From: Beroe forskalii
Taxonomy: Eukaryota; Ctenophora; Nuda; Beroida; Beroidae
Assembly (NCBI GenBank): GCA_011033025.1
Contig: WFMF01000133.1
Span: 359,356-423,355, forward strand
Reading direction: 5' to 3'
DNA: 64,000 nucleotides
Of the stretch, positions 14,761-25,912 are shown one piece after another. Each line of letters starts with the position of its first letter. Position 1 is the first letter of the stretch. Made by a program: the position numbers and the translations under genes. Under the pieces are notes generated by a model. The model saw only the letters and a list, made by a program, of their open reading frames with translations. It searched no databases and had not been told where the DNA came from.

Positions 14761-16133
14761 TCATACTTTGTCAGACGACCAGTTGGCACCTCCATCGTTC
14801 TTATCACGGAGCCCTTCTTCTCTCTTCTTTTTCGCCCTCCTTTCAATCCTTTTCTTCTTCACAAACTTGCTGGCAATTATACTGAGGCCTCTCACAGAGA
14901 TGGCCAGCAGAATGGAAGCCATTAACACTGCTGATCCGATCAGGATCCGATGAACTTCCGGAAGGTACTCATCTCTCTGGATATCACCCCGTAGGTTGGA
15001 GCAGGGTCTGAGCACCATGTGTTTAGAGCATGTGATCTTCTGGGTGGTGGTGTAGTTGTAAGACTTGACACCATGCCCTGGCAAACATTTGATAGTAATG
15101 ACCTGTCCAGCAAGGAAGAAGGGTACTTTGTCCTTATTGACTAGTTCCCCGTGCTTAAGTTGGAGTTTGTTGATAGGACAAGTTACTTTACGGTTTGGTT
15201 TGATGAACTTAATATTGGAAAGAGTTGTTATATTTTGTCTGCCGACTGAGAGTTTAAAGAGTTCGGGGGGCTCCATGCTTCCTCTATTCGACTTTAAATA
15301 ACCCAGTATTCGGTAATTACAGTCCTTGTCGTTTCGGACGCTGTTTCGAGCAATGAAGAGTGCTTTTACCGCTGAACTTTTCGTCTCATTACTCATATCC
15401 CTGGCTTTCCTCACGTAAGCAATAGCAGACCCATTCACTGTGACATCCCATTCCAAGCCCCAGCTATGCTCGTGTCCATGTAGGAATACCCAGAACAAGT
15501 TGGAGTGTTCTGGGTCTGCTGGTGTAACCATCCAGGAGTTGACAGTCGAGCAGTCTCTCCAAGTGACTCTGTAGCCGGACTTCCCAGTTACCATCCTCAC
15601 TCTGTCCGGTCCAGTTAGTCCCAGACACCTTCCAGAGCTGCTGTCAACTATCTTAACACCTCCATCACGGCTCTCAGGGCTACCTCACTAGGCTCATGCA
15701 GGCATTCTAAACACTGTCTGTCTCCCAACGCTATCTTGAAGTTTTGGATAAAGACGAAATCTTCCTCAATAATAGGATCCACGGGTTCAAACAGAGAGCA
15801 AATCTTCTTGTTTAATTGGAAGGAAAAGAAGGTGCAACTCGAGGTCAGCCGACAATAATCCCAGCACTCCTCAAGCCCCACCACTTTGAACTCTTGGGTC
15901 GGGGTGTAAGTATCTAGCGGATACTTCCTGTAGTAGAGGCAGTGGCGGCTCTCCATCTGATGCTCAGGGGAGAGGTTGGGCGGTGTTTCGGTCATGGGGT
16001 GTGTTGTTGTGGAGTACTTCCTCTCATACTCGGTGGCTGGTAACCAATTGTGGGTTTTCATCTCGTGACAGCTGCAGTGACTTATGATCACCGTCGCGAA
16101 AAACAGGAGTAGCACCACGAAATATTGAGTCAT
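14761..16133 (-). CDS. PAN/Apple-Sushi type I membrane protein (frame break near 15650)
   Basis: Transcribed leftwards. ATG is at 16131-16133. Residues 1-22 are a signal peptide (MTQYFVVLLLFFATVIISHC). Residues ~60-145 form a PAN/Apple-like domain with paired Cys (ECWDYCRLTSSCTFFSF). After a frame shift near 15650, a segment reading SSGRCLGLTGPD and TWRDCSTVNSW suggests a beta-trefoil-like or other Cys/Trp module. Then comes a Sushi/CCP-like domain (CPINKLQLKHGEL ... IKCLPGHG ... ITCSK), a transmembrane helix (IGSAVLMASILLAISV) and a basic cytosolic tail (KKKRIERRAKKKR). The stop is at 14761-14763. The two frames meet without a normal-sized intron; a GT-AG pair would leave only about 32 nt, so an indel (error or mutation) is likelier. 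Probable role: cell-surface binding or adhesion. Confidence 0.75.
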
Positions 16134-16185
16134 GGTGTTATCTACAACAGCAGCTGTAGTGTGCTGACTTAAAGTGAAGCATGGG

Positions 16186-16194
16186 ACTTTTAAT
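16186..16194 (-). promoter_or_regulatory. TATA-like box upstream of the PAN/Sushi gene
   Basis: The minus strand reads TATTAAAAG about 55 nt before the ATG. The position is plausible for a core promoter with a short 5' UTR. There is no further support. Confidence 0.35.
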
Positions 16195-17699
16195 AGCTAT
16201 TCTTCGTCAGCAGCCAATGAAAAACGTTCTTTTATGTCTATGTTTCTTTGGAGCTTTATAGTGCGCGGTGTTCTAAAGCAGGGTCGAGGTTTCGCTACCA
16301 TTGTCGGAGCTGGTAAATATTATATGTGAAGGACCCAATTCAAAAAGCTACCCAATTCAAAAGCTACCCATTTCAAAAAGCTACCCAATTCAAAAAAGCT
16401 TCCCGAATCTCCCAGAATCCCCGTCCTTTGAAGTCCCACTGGAGAGACATAGACACTGCTTTCACAATAGCGCATTGAAGTGAAATAATCAAAATAGTGC
16501 CCAAAAGAAGTATAATGTTCTGGGCACTGAATCTAATTCGCTGAATCATCAAAAAACGATCGCAGAGAAAAACAGAACAACTATTTTTGATGAAATATGC
16601 ATTACCGTGAGGCACTATTTTTGTCAATCATGGTGACGGCTGCAATCTTCATTCAATGGAAGTCTTTCAAAAGACTTCGAAGGCAACTAAGCCCATTGTT
16701 GCGCGAGAGCAACATTGAATTCAGATTGTGATTGATCTATTGTCATCCTCTTTTTTCCGCCATCTTTTCATTATAAAGGTACAGGTGAGTGAGGGGAGTT
16801 CTTCTTAAAAGCACCTTTCAGATACTTTCAGACGCCCAAAACAACATTGGTCACACGCAGGACGTGTAGGATAAACCACTTCAGGATGAGAAACTTGGTA
16901 GAGAATCCAGCCTAAAATTGATCCTTAGTGCAGTGTACCAGTGTGATTTTCATTTATTCGCAATTTAATAATTCATATAAGCCGGGCTATCTGTGAGATT
17001 GTGAGATACGTAGATGCTGCGACGAGGATAAATGGGTGAGTTTGAAATCTCTGAGGACGCTCGTGTTTCAGTATTACTTTACATGAATGACCTGCAAAGT
17101 TCCAGCTCATCAGACATTTCACCGTTTTAAGGTAAATAATACGGTTTTCATTTTACGTGGAAAATATCGAGAACTGGCGAATATCATTGCGGTAGTAGTG
17201 TCACCATTTTTGGTCACGCATGGTATATGGTTATTTTAGGGTAAAAAACGGTCGTTTTGAGCCCAAAAACGTGACTCCCTCAACGCCACTTTTGAAGTAA
17301 TTCAACTTGCGCCATAATTACATCATGGAGAATACCATATAAACATATTATTCATGAACGTCAACACAACTTTTCGTTGCGGGGGTATCATTGTCCCATT
17401 GCTACGCAATAATGTGTGATGTCTATCATAGTTGTTCCACGTAAGAACGTGGAGCCTTCCTATAGGTACTCCAGTAACTTTGTAAATTTAATGTTCATTA
17501 AGTGCAAATTGTTGCTCTTTTGTTTATTATGCAAGTGTTTTTTTTCTTTATAATTTCACCTTTGTATGTATTTGGTGTTGGTCTTTTGAAAGTTTTTCTT
17601 TCACTAAACATTGTATTATCCGCGAAGATTCGTGGATACAATCAACTCTATACATGTGGATCACAATACGTTATTCAATCACCGCTATGATTCAATCAC

Positions 17700-18690
17700 C
17701 TCCATTTTGAATATCGAGGTACTCGCCATGTAGGACGTAGGTCCAGGGTTAGATCCGGACGTTTGGACACTGTCCTTGTTCGACGCACCCTAAACGCACC
17801 CTTAATTCGAACAATGGACTTGAAAAGGGTGAGCATTGTGTTTTGGGATCTGTCTGAGAAGACGCTGAGCACGCAGTTTGCGATTTCGTTTGCACTTTCG
17901 ACAGCAGCCTTGACCTGAGTCGCCCATTTCAGGTCAGGGGTGAGCTTTATACCAAAACTTTGACACTTTGTGTCGGGAAGATTTCTTGACCAGACGTAGT
18001 GATGTACTTAGTCCACTGAGATGTGAATGGAAGCTGCTGGAGAAGATGGCTCCTAGGGGTTCTGTAGGTGAGGAGCTCGATTCTCGAACTTGTTTTCGTG
18101 AAGTAGCATGTTATTTGCTACGTACCAATCGATGACTTTCAGGAGTTCTTGTTGCAGAATAGTCTGGTCTTCACAGCAGCTTATAGACTTATTGAGACGT
18201 GTATCGTCAGCAAAGCTTCCGGAATTTGACCCATACAGACACTTTTCAAGGTCATCAATGTAGATGAGGGAGAGAATGGGACCGAATAAGGTGCCTTGTG
18301 GGACGCCACTATGAACAAGTGAAGAGATGGAATGTACCCCATTACCCTGAGATAAGGTCCTTCTGACTTCTGATAGACTGCCGGAGACTTTCAACAGGGG
18401 TCGTTCAATTTCTGTTGTGCTCTGCGATTGGCCTCTTCCTTTCGAACGTTCTCTTGTCAATTTGAAGGTCATAGTGCAGGTAAGTGCATGTAACTTGTAC
18501 GCGTAGAAAACGGCTCTAATCTTCCAATCACTTTCTGATCTGTCGCCCGTCTTTCTTCGATCGTAACCCACTCACAATTCATATATAAGATTTGATTGAA
18601 CCACCTAGGTGATTCGTTTTGAGCCCATGATCGGCCGTGCCTTAGCAGATAATTTTCTGTGCACACGTCAAGTTGTTATTACCTGATCTC
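17700..18690 (-). pseudogene. Non-LTR reverse transcriptase fragment, copy A
   Basis: The best stretch (18053-18571) shows LVHSGVPQGTLFGPILSLIY and, in the same frame, FADDTRL, the F-A-D-D catalytic motif of CR1/jockey-like reverse transcriptases. Upstream in another frame is ENYLLRHGRSWAQNESPRWF. Downstream, near 17880-17980, another frame gives thumb-like text (LTPDLKW... ESANEIANCVLSVF). At least two frame breaks are needed, and the thumb is cut short near 17700. No endonuclease domain was seen. Inactive. Confidence 0.85.
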
Positions 18691-19893
18691 TGTTCTCAAG
18701 CGGTCCAGATGATCCCCAGCAGGGGAGAAGGGGGTAGAAGTGAGAGGTGGTGTGGAGGATGTCTTTGTGGGTATGGAGTGTCTTTATGGGTGGGGAGTGT
18801 CTTTGTGGGTGGGGAGTGTCTTTGCGGGTGGGGAGTGTCTTTGTGATGATGGGAGGGTTTGATCCGTTGAGGATGTCCTCAGCCAGCCATACTGCTACAC
18901 CTGACCATGTAGCAACTGAAGCTGTAGAGGAGAAGTTGGTACTGACAGAACTTCTGATCAGTAACAACTGATGGACGTAGTTGGTAGCCGGTAGGGGTAC
19001 CACAACTGTCCAGGATCAACTGTCAACCCAATGGGGCAGGTAATGGGGTGGAGCACCAAATAAGAGGACGTGGCCCGGCTACGGTGTCTAGCATAAGTCG
19101 CACGTCAGGATAAGGGCACGTATGCCGGTATCCTTCCTTACCCCAGGGCTAAGCTGATGAGGGAGTGGTGGTGACTGGACTGGTAAATGGAGACTAGACA
19201 GGTTTGACATGTGTGAGGGACTTTGATGTTGGCTGATGTGTTGTACCCTTGTAGGGTGCTGGGAGAAAAAAAACAGAAGTTCACAGTGGCTCAATGGGCT
19301 TGGTGGATGTGAATGTGCCCAGAGCAGAAAACCTTGAGACTGGGTGCTCGTTCGAGAAGAAATGCCCCATAAGTCCCTGTCCTTAACCAAAGATTCACTG
19401 TCGGCCGCCGTTATGGGGAACTTTGGCAGGCTTTCTTTCATGCCCACTGTGATGGATTCTGTTTGTTTTGAGACAACATGCTCCCACAATACTCGAAACA
19501 CCCGAATATCACCAGCCCGGCAATGCAACCAAGGGACCCAGGGCCCAACCGGGACCGCAGCCAAAACGCCACCGACCCGAAACCCAGTTACACCAAGTGC
19601 GCCTCAACACCCCATGCACCGGGAGTCTCAAGCCAGAAGGCGCCAAGCCAACGCCCCAGCCACGCCCAAGGCCCCAGGCCACCAAGCCAAGCCAGCACAC
19701 CCCGATGCACCAAACAATGCAGGCACATGTGTGTCCCAAGTCAACACAAGGATCAGCATGTGATTGATGGTCTCTTGTTGGCTTGGCCCATGATGGTTAG
19801 GCTCAAAAAGGTTGGACGCAGGTTGGATGGTCGTAGGATGGTTGGACACTAGTTGGTGGACTCGATCTGGTATGACGAATTAGGTATGACGAA

Positions 19894-20400
19894 TTAGTTG
19901 GACTCTTTCTGGTCTGACATATTATGAGATGCCTCCTGGTACAATCTTGCTGGATTAGCCCACTGGTAGTTTTCTCTGTTAATCCAGATGAAATGGCTGC
20001 ATCGAATTGCTATCTGTGACAGTTCTTTCCTGATCTTAATCTGGTTTCCTTCGGTGATTCCAAGCATCCTGAATGTTTTCAGAGATGGTTTTGAAACAAA
20101 ACCTCTGGCACCCACTTCAATTGTTTGACATTTTGCATTGTAACCATTTGATTTTGCCTCCTCTATGAGACTCATGTATTTTGTTTTCTTCTTCATCCTC
20201 CAGTAAGATACATTTTCTTCTGCAGGTGATGTGAGTTCGATGAAGAGCATCGAACTCACATCACCTGCAGAAGAAAATGTATCTTGTGTTTGTGGACAAA
20301 CTAGAATTCGCGTACGCGCCCAAAAACGACCGCAGTGCAGCGCGTAATTTAAAATTAGCGCGAGGCCGATCACAAAGCTGTCTTCCCGTGCTACAAACAA
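19894..20400 (-). pseudogene. Retroelement ORF2-type C-terminal domain (EVGARGF), copy A
   Basis: A 168-codon frame with LTSPAEENVSYWRMKKKTKY, TIEVGARGFVSK and a LGITEGNQIK... HFIWINRENY ending. From memory, this pattern follows the reverse transcriptase in several aquatic-animal retroelements. Here it lies 5' of the reverse transcriptase on the same strand, so the segment seems to join two elements. An 81-bp palindrome (20205-20285) sits inside the frame. Confidence 0.55.
20205..20285. repeat. 81-bp near-perfect palindrome, copy A
   Basis: AAGATACATTTTCTTCTGCA... mirrors ...TGCAGAAGAAAATGTATCTT around GTTCGATGAAGAGCATCGAAC. The same palindrome is at 38626-38706 in copy B. Confidence 0.92.
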
Positions 20401-20429
20401 TTAGTGGCAATTTTCTGAAAACAGTAGGA

Positions 20430-21130
20430 CATAAATCGAAAGTGTACCAAGAATACTGCTGAAAGTAAGGTGTTTTGGTACAACAATTTTGCGAAAACTA
20501 CTCGTCAGATTTTAAAGAAACTTTTCAGTTGAGTCAAGCTTGACCCAAAGATGATAGAAACGTCAAAAAATTGTGGGTCTATGTGCTAACTTTCGAGATA
20601 TAATCCAACACATGGAAATGTTATTTTAGCGATTTTTACGGTATTTTGGTACATCGATTACTCGAATACGGGTCGTCACATTTTTATGAGAAATTCCAAT
20701 TAGGTCGACCATGGCCCAACTAACATAAAAACGTCAAAAAATTGAGTGGTTTATTAGCTAACTTCCGAGCTATAACAAAACAAAAGAAAAATGGTATTTC
20801 CTTGTGTTCGGATATATCTCGAAATTTAGCATATAGACCCCTCTATTCTTTGACAGTTTTATGTTCTTCTAGTCATGCTCGCCCTAACTGGAAAGTTTTA
20901 TTAAAATGTGACGACCAGTTTTCAAGCAATCGTTGTACCAAAACACTGAGAAAATCGCTAAAATTATATTTTCTTGTGTTTGAATATAGCTCGTAAGTTA
21001 GCATATAGACCCCTAATTTTTTGACGGTTTTATGTTCTTTGGGTCATGCTTGAGCTAACTGGAAAGTTTCATCAAAATGTGACGACTAATTTTCGAGTTA
21101 TATACACTTGTACCAAATCCCATAATTTGG
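20430..21130. repeat. ~165-bp degenerate tandem repeat, copy A
   Basis: Four to five diverged units share the phrases TCGAAATTTAGCATATAGAC, GACGGTTTTATGTTCTT, AACTGGAAAGTTTCATCAAA, TGTGACGAC and TTGTACCAAA. The array is doubled in copy B and present inverted at 2450-2660. Confidence 0.8.
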
Positions 21131-21640
21131 TACACTTGGTACACTTAGGTCCCTCTCTCTGAAAATTTCTTCACTAGTGTTTCGCCAAAAGTGGAACAAA
21201 TTGTTGTAAAATGTAGCCAACGTTTCCCTGCAAAATTGCATGTTTAATTCCAAAATACTTCTGAAAACCATTGGCCGTAAGTATTAAGTAGTTGGTGAGA
21301 AAGGGTCAAAGTCCTCAAAAACTTACTGGGAAAATGTGTTTACAAAATGTAACCAAACTGGAACGAATGTATATAATAACCAAGTGTTTATGGCCTCTCT
21401 CCTCTTTTCAATAAGATTGGGCAGCCGTGCCAATGTGGATAATCTTGTCAACCACTTTTTACCTGCCCTTTCTATTCGGCATGTTGCACTCGACCTACGA
21501 GCTCACGGTAATTATTCCGTCAATGTTATATGAGATGGAATGTGGAAAGCGCGCAAATCAATATTCTTCATACATCATTGGATGAATATCGTAGCAACGA
21601 CATCAGGAATGTGATCTGGAATGCGTACGAAATTGAATAC

Positions 21641-21800
21641 TAGCTTTGTACTTTCATTGCTAGCTTTGTACTTTCTTTGCTAGCTTTGTACTTTCATTGC
21701 TAGCTTTGTACTTTCATTGCTAGCTTTGTACTTTCTCATTGCTAGCTTTGTACTTTCATTGCTAGCTTTGTACTTTCAAATTGCTAGCTTTGTACTTTCA
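21641..21800. repeat. 20-bp minisatellite TAGCTTTGTACTTTCATTGC
   Basis: About eight direct copies with small insertions. It begins exactly where homology between copies A and B ends. Confidence 0.95.
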
Positions 21801-21970
21801 CATACGTTGCATTTCTCACCTCTCTTATCAGCTCGTTATCGCTGCTTGTTAATCGCAACGTGCTGCGCTGTGGTATACTCACTGTGTATCATGGCCATGG
21901 CAGGAAGAAACAGAGAAAGAACTGATTTCAAGAGAGTGAAAAACGACTATAGAGATTGGTTAAGGGGTAT

Positions 21971-22621
21971 GAAGAATCTTCTTCCGTCCGAAAACCATCC
22001 TAAGGCACCCCTCCATGGCCCAACATTGATTGACCTGTTTCACTGTTTCAGCTGACAGTCCAGGTTGAGAAGCACGGTTTTCACGTAAATGATCTGTCAC
22101 GAGGTTTGTCACCTGATATGCGCGTGATCAGGCAGTATTCATAAATATCCCGGTTTTGGTGAGCAGGTTTGTTGAAATTGCACTGTTTTCACATCGCTTG
22201 TGGGGTATCGAATGTCAGTGATGCTCACGTGATATGCATGTGATCATACAGCATATCTGTAAATTCACTGCTTCTCCAGACAGTGCATTGAAAGATTCCC
22301 GGTTTTCACATCGCACTAGCAGTATCAGTTGCAGTCACGTGCACGTGACATACATGAACTGGTAAAGGGATGCTGTTGACAGCCCATACATATTGCCGGT
22401 TTCTCACATTGAGCCCATACATGAAACCTTTGGTTTTCACATCACTTTCCCGGTGTAAATTGTAATCTAACTAATCAGTAGACAGTTCTGTTACACTCTT
22501 CACTGTTTTCACAGTAAGTGTAGAGAATGTGTGTAAATTAGATTTACGGCTAAGAAATGCGCTTGAGGATTCATGGAGTAGTGCTGAGTGTGTTGTGCGA
22601 CATGAAATAAAAAATATACAC
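21971..22621. repeat. Left arm of a ~650-bp inverted repeat
   Basis: The reverse complement matches 25259-25912 along its length. Shared phrases include GCATATCTGTAAATTCACTG, ATCGCACTAGCAGTATCAGT and AGTAGTGCTGAGTGTGTTGT. Both arms hold many CACGTG/TCACGTGA motifs. A short ORF (21892-22055, MAMAGRNRERTDFKRVKND...) enters the arm from outside, and I do not recognise it. Confidence 0.9.
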
Positions 22622-23902
22622 AATATCATGTACAATGTACATATACATGCAAATCTTGTCCTTCCATGAAAACGTCGGCCTTCGGCCTCGGTGGTATTTT
22701 GCATTGTCTGATCAGTTTGACACTATTTTACTCATCACGTTGACACCAGTTAATTACAGATCAACCACTACTTAACTACAGCTATACCGGGTTACACTAA
22801 TTTGATCTATTTGATGTTATTTTCTGAATCACTTGAATGTTTTAGACACCACTGGTTCACAGGTACAGGATCATTTGCATGTTACCAGGAGAGAAGCTTA
22901 GACACCAGTTCTCTGATCAATTTACTGACTCAGGCACCAGGAGAGCAATTTCCGACTTATAACCTCAGTCATTTCACATCACGGCGGCCATAGCCCTTTA
23001 CCTTGCCCAAACCCTTGACTCCATGACTTACCCTAACCATAAACCTAACCCCAACCCTAACCGTTGTCTACCTATAGTTGGGCCCGTATGCACAAATTAA
23101 GGAAATATCATGAGGTAGTGTCGTAGGTGAAACAAATTTGAGGTGAAATGTCCATTCCCTAATTTAATAATTACTCAGACAGCAGTAACCAGTTCATTGA
23201 TCAATCCGACACAAAATTACTGATCATTCAGAAATATAAGTTCTCTTATCGATCAAATGTTAATTTTCTTATCACTCACTCACTCAGACACCAGTGCATT
23301 GATCAATCTGACGCCAATTTATTCATACTGATGTGATGTCTGATCAATAATACAATAGAAAGCAGTACAATGATCGATTTGACTCTTAGATTGCGATGGA
23401 CTGATCGTTTTGCCGCTAATATGTTAATATACTGATGACTCAGGCAACAGCTCACTGATCTATCTGCCGATTATTTACGGATTATTTCGACACCACTTCA
23501 CTCAATCACTGATCAATCTGATGCTAATTTACTGATCACTAGACACCCGTTCTCTGATCAATCTCACGCGAAGCTACCTACCTACTGATCATTTAGACAC
23601 CTGTTCACAGATCAATCCTGAAATTTACTGTTACTTTGACTCCCTGTTAACTAATCAAGTGACGCTTTAATCTACTTATCAATGTGAAAACCAGTTCACT
23701 GATTTTGGCACGAATTTAACGAACACTGAGGCACCAATTAGCCAATTCACTAACCAATCTGATGCTAATTCAGTAATTTACTGATCAATTTGACACCAGT
23801 TGACTGATCGATCCACGCTGATTTTATAGGATCACTGAGACACCAATTCACTATTATCAATCTTACTCTGATTTACGATTTAGTTAATACTTTTAGATAG
23901 AT

Positions 23903-23990
23903 TGGCTGTTGTCAGCCTCGCGCCTATCTTCATCGATGAAGATAGCGCGAGGCTCCAGCCTCAACTCAGTTCTTTGGACTGACAACAGCC
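23903..23990. repeat. Nested palindrome
   Basis: The outer arms GGCTGTTGTCAG/CTGACAACAGCC enclose a near-perfect 39-bp palindrome (GCCTCGCGCCTATCTTCATC and its complement GATGAAGATAGCGCGAGGC) plus a short unpaired tail. Confidence 0.9.
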
Positions 23991-24697
23991 GAATGCTTGA
24001 GTCTTGTCAGTTGTCACTTAGACATTTAGACAATTAGAAACCAGTTCTCCATGATCAATCTGATGGTAATTTACTGATCACTTCGACAGCCGATAACTGA
24101 TCAATAGAATGAATAATGTTCTTTATTCTCTTAGCTCAGCGAAGTGAAACGAACGATAACTGATCAATCTGACGCTAATTTATGGATAACCAACCATCTG
24201 ACACCGATTTACTTATCACTTACAACTCAAGAGATTGAAGTTTATTAAACGAAATAACTCATACGAGAGGATTGTAATCAGAAGCTGAAAATCTTGTGAT
24301 TATCGTCGTCAGCTTAGACATTCAGGTTTAGACAATCAGACACCAGTTCTCTGATCAATCTGATGTTGATTTACTGATCACTTTGACAGTCGATTACGGA
24401 TCAATCCGACGCTATTTTACTGATCATTTTGAAACCAATTCACTGATCAATCTACGCTAATTCACTCTGACACCAGTTTACTGATCAGTATACCTTCATT
24501 TACTCCACTCTTAAACCAGTTCACTAATCTGCATTAGGGATCCAGAACTCCTATCTAAGGATGTACTACTAAAACTCTATAATGGCAATGGACCTGCAGA
24601 GAAAGTCTCCAGGACGCCCAAAGCCCCAGAGGGAGGCCTCCATGACAACGTGGGGATTTAAATAATCAACCAATTAAGTAATTAGTTAAATAACGAC

Positions 24698-24835
24698 CCT
24701 GACGGCGTGACACCAGGATTTGAACTCTCGACTGTCTGCATGCCGGGACAGCTGCTCTACCTATTGAGCTGTCTCCCTTTTCTCTCCCTGAGATAGCTCA
24801 GTGGGTGGAGCAGCTGTCACCACGTGATTGACCAT
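24698..24835. repeat. tRNA-derived SINE heads, head to head
   Basis: On the minus strand, 24698-24778 shows a box-A-like AGCTCAATAGGTAGAGC and a box-B-like GAGTTCAAATCC. The stems pair poorly, so it is tRNA-derived rather than a working tRNA. On the plus strand, 24786-24822 repeats the first ~37 bases (GAGATAGCTCAGTGGGTGGA) and then diverges. Confidence 0.7.
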
Positions 24836-25258
24836 TCCGACATGGGACAGTTCAATGATTCTCTGACAAAAGTTCACTGATCAGTGATAGCTCTGGAAAA
24901 AGTTCAAAGATCACCTGAAACCTCAAACAGGGAAGTCTCGAGCTGGGGTTTCTGTCTGGAAACTCGCCTGTTGATCCGTCCCCGTTTAGTACTTTAGTAG
25001 TAGCAGTGGTAGAGTCACTGATCAGTGATCACTAAAGACCCAATGTAGGTACGTACCTTAGTACCTATTTATTTAGTTACTTACTTTAAACTATTCAATG
25101 TGACTTTTTATCATATCATTTAAGTAGACAATTATGAAGCCTGGATATCAAGATATCAGCATCTATCAGTCGATACAGTTACTTAGTTGACAGTCATTAC
25201 TCCATCAAATAAATATTATCTTATTTTTTTGAACATGTATATACTTTGGCTACTTTAC

Positions 25259-25912
25259 AGTGTATATCTTTTATTTCATATCGCACAACACACTCAGCAC
25301 TACTCCATGAATCGTCAAGCGCATTTCTTAGCCGTAAATCTAATTTACTACATTCTCTCTACACTTACACTGTGAAAACAGTGAAGAGTGTAACGAACTG
25401 TCTACTGATTAGATTACAATTTACATGGGGAGCAGCGATGTGAAAACCGGAAATATGCATGGGCTGTCGGCTCAACAGCATCCTTTACCAGTTCACATGT
25501 ATGTCACGTGCAGCACGTGACTGCAACTGATACTGCTAGTGCGATGTGAAAACCGGGAATCTTTCAATGCACTGTCTGAGAAGCAGTGAATTTACAGATA
25601 TGCTGTATGATCACATGCATATCACGTGAGGAGCATCACTGACATTCGATACCCCACAAGCGATGTGAAAACAGTGCAATTTCAACAAACCTGCTCACCA
25701 AAGCCGGGAATATTCAAACTGCTGCCTGATCACGTGCATATCAGGTGACAAACCCCGTGAAAAGCTCGTGACAGATCAATTCTGTGAAAGCCGTGATTCT
25801 CAATCGGGACTGCTTGTTGAAACAGTGCAGAAATGTGATTTTTTCTTCAATGTTGGGCCATGGCGGGGTGCCTATCCTAATGGAATGGACGGAGAATCTT
25901 ATTCCAGACGAA
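25259..25912. repeat. Right arm of the ~650-bp inverted repeat
   Basis: The complement of 21971-22621. It leads directly into the coding start of the broken ORF1 at 25.8 kb, so the arm may be the 5' region of that element family. Confidence 0.9.

Larger units (their letters stand above)
16276..21640 (-). mobile_element. Composite retroelement segment, copy A
   Basis: Near-identical to 34762-41526, apart from many small indels and two large differences in copy B. On the minus strand it contains, in order: a ~165-bp degenerate repeat array (20430-21130), an EVGARGF-type retroelement C-terminal domain (19894-20400), a Pro-rich GC island (19500-19740), GTGTCTTTGTGGGTGGGGA repeats (18755-18850), and reverse-transcriptase fragments (17700-18690). 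It begins at AAGCAGGGTCGAGG, as does copy B, and ends at GAATTGAATAC where a 20-bp tandem repeat starts. All frames are broken. Confidence 0.85.
22622..25258. repeat. Degenerate tandem array between the inverted arms
   Basis: Dozens of loosely repeated phrases of the type TTACTGATCA-CTTGACACCAG and TTCACTGATCAATCTGACGC, with period about 45 bp and little conservation. It contains interruptions: a CCCTAACC tract with an element end (22990-23165), a nested palindrome (23903-23990) and tRNA-like SINE ends (24698-24835). No coding region. Confidence 0.75.

Noticed and set aside
19468-19852. Pro/Gln-rich plus-strand ORFs in the composite element
   Set aside because: GC-rich island with several overlapping frames; the copy at 37.9-38.2 kb does not preserve a single frame, so no gene is called.
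24698-24778. tRNA gene on the minus strand
   Set aside because: Box A and B are visible but the anticodon and T stems do not pair properly; better explained as a tRNA-derived SINE.
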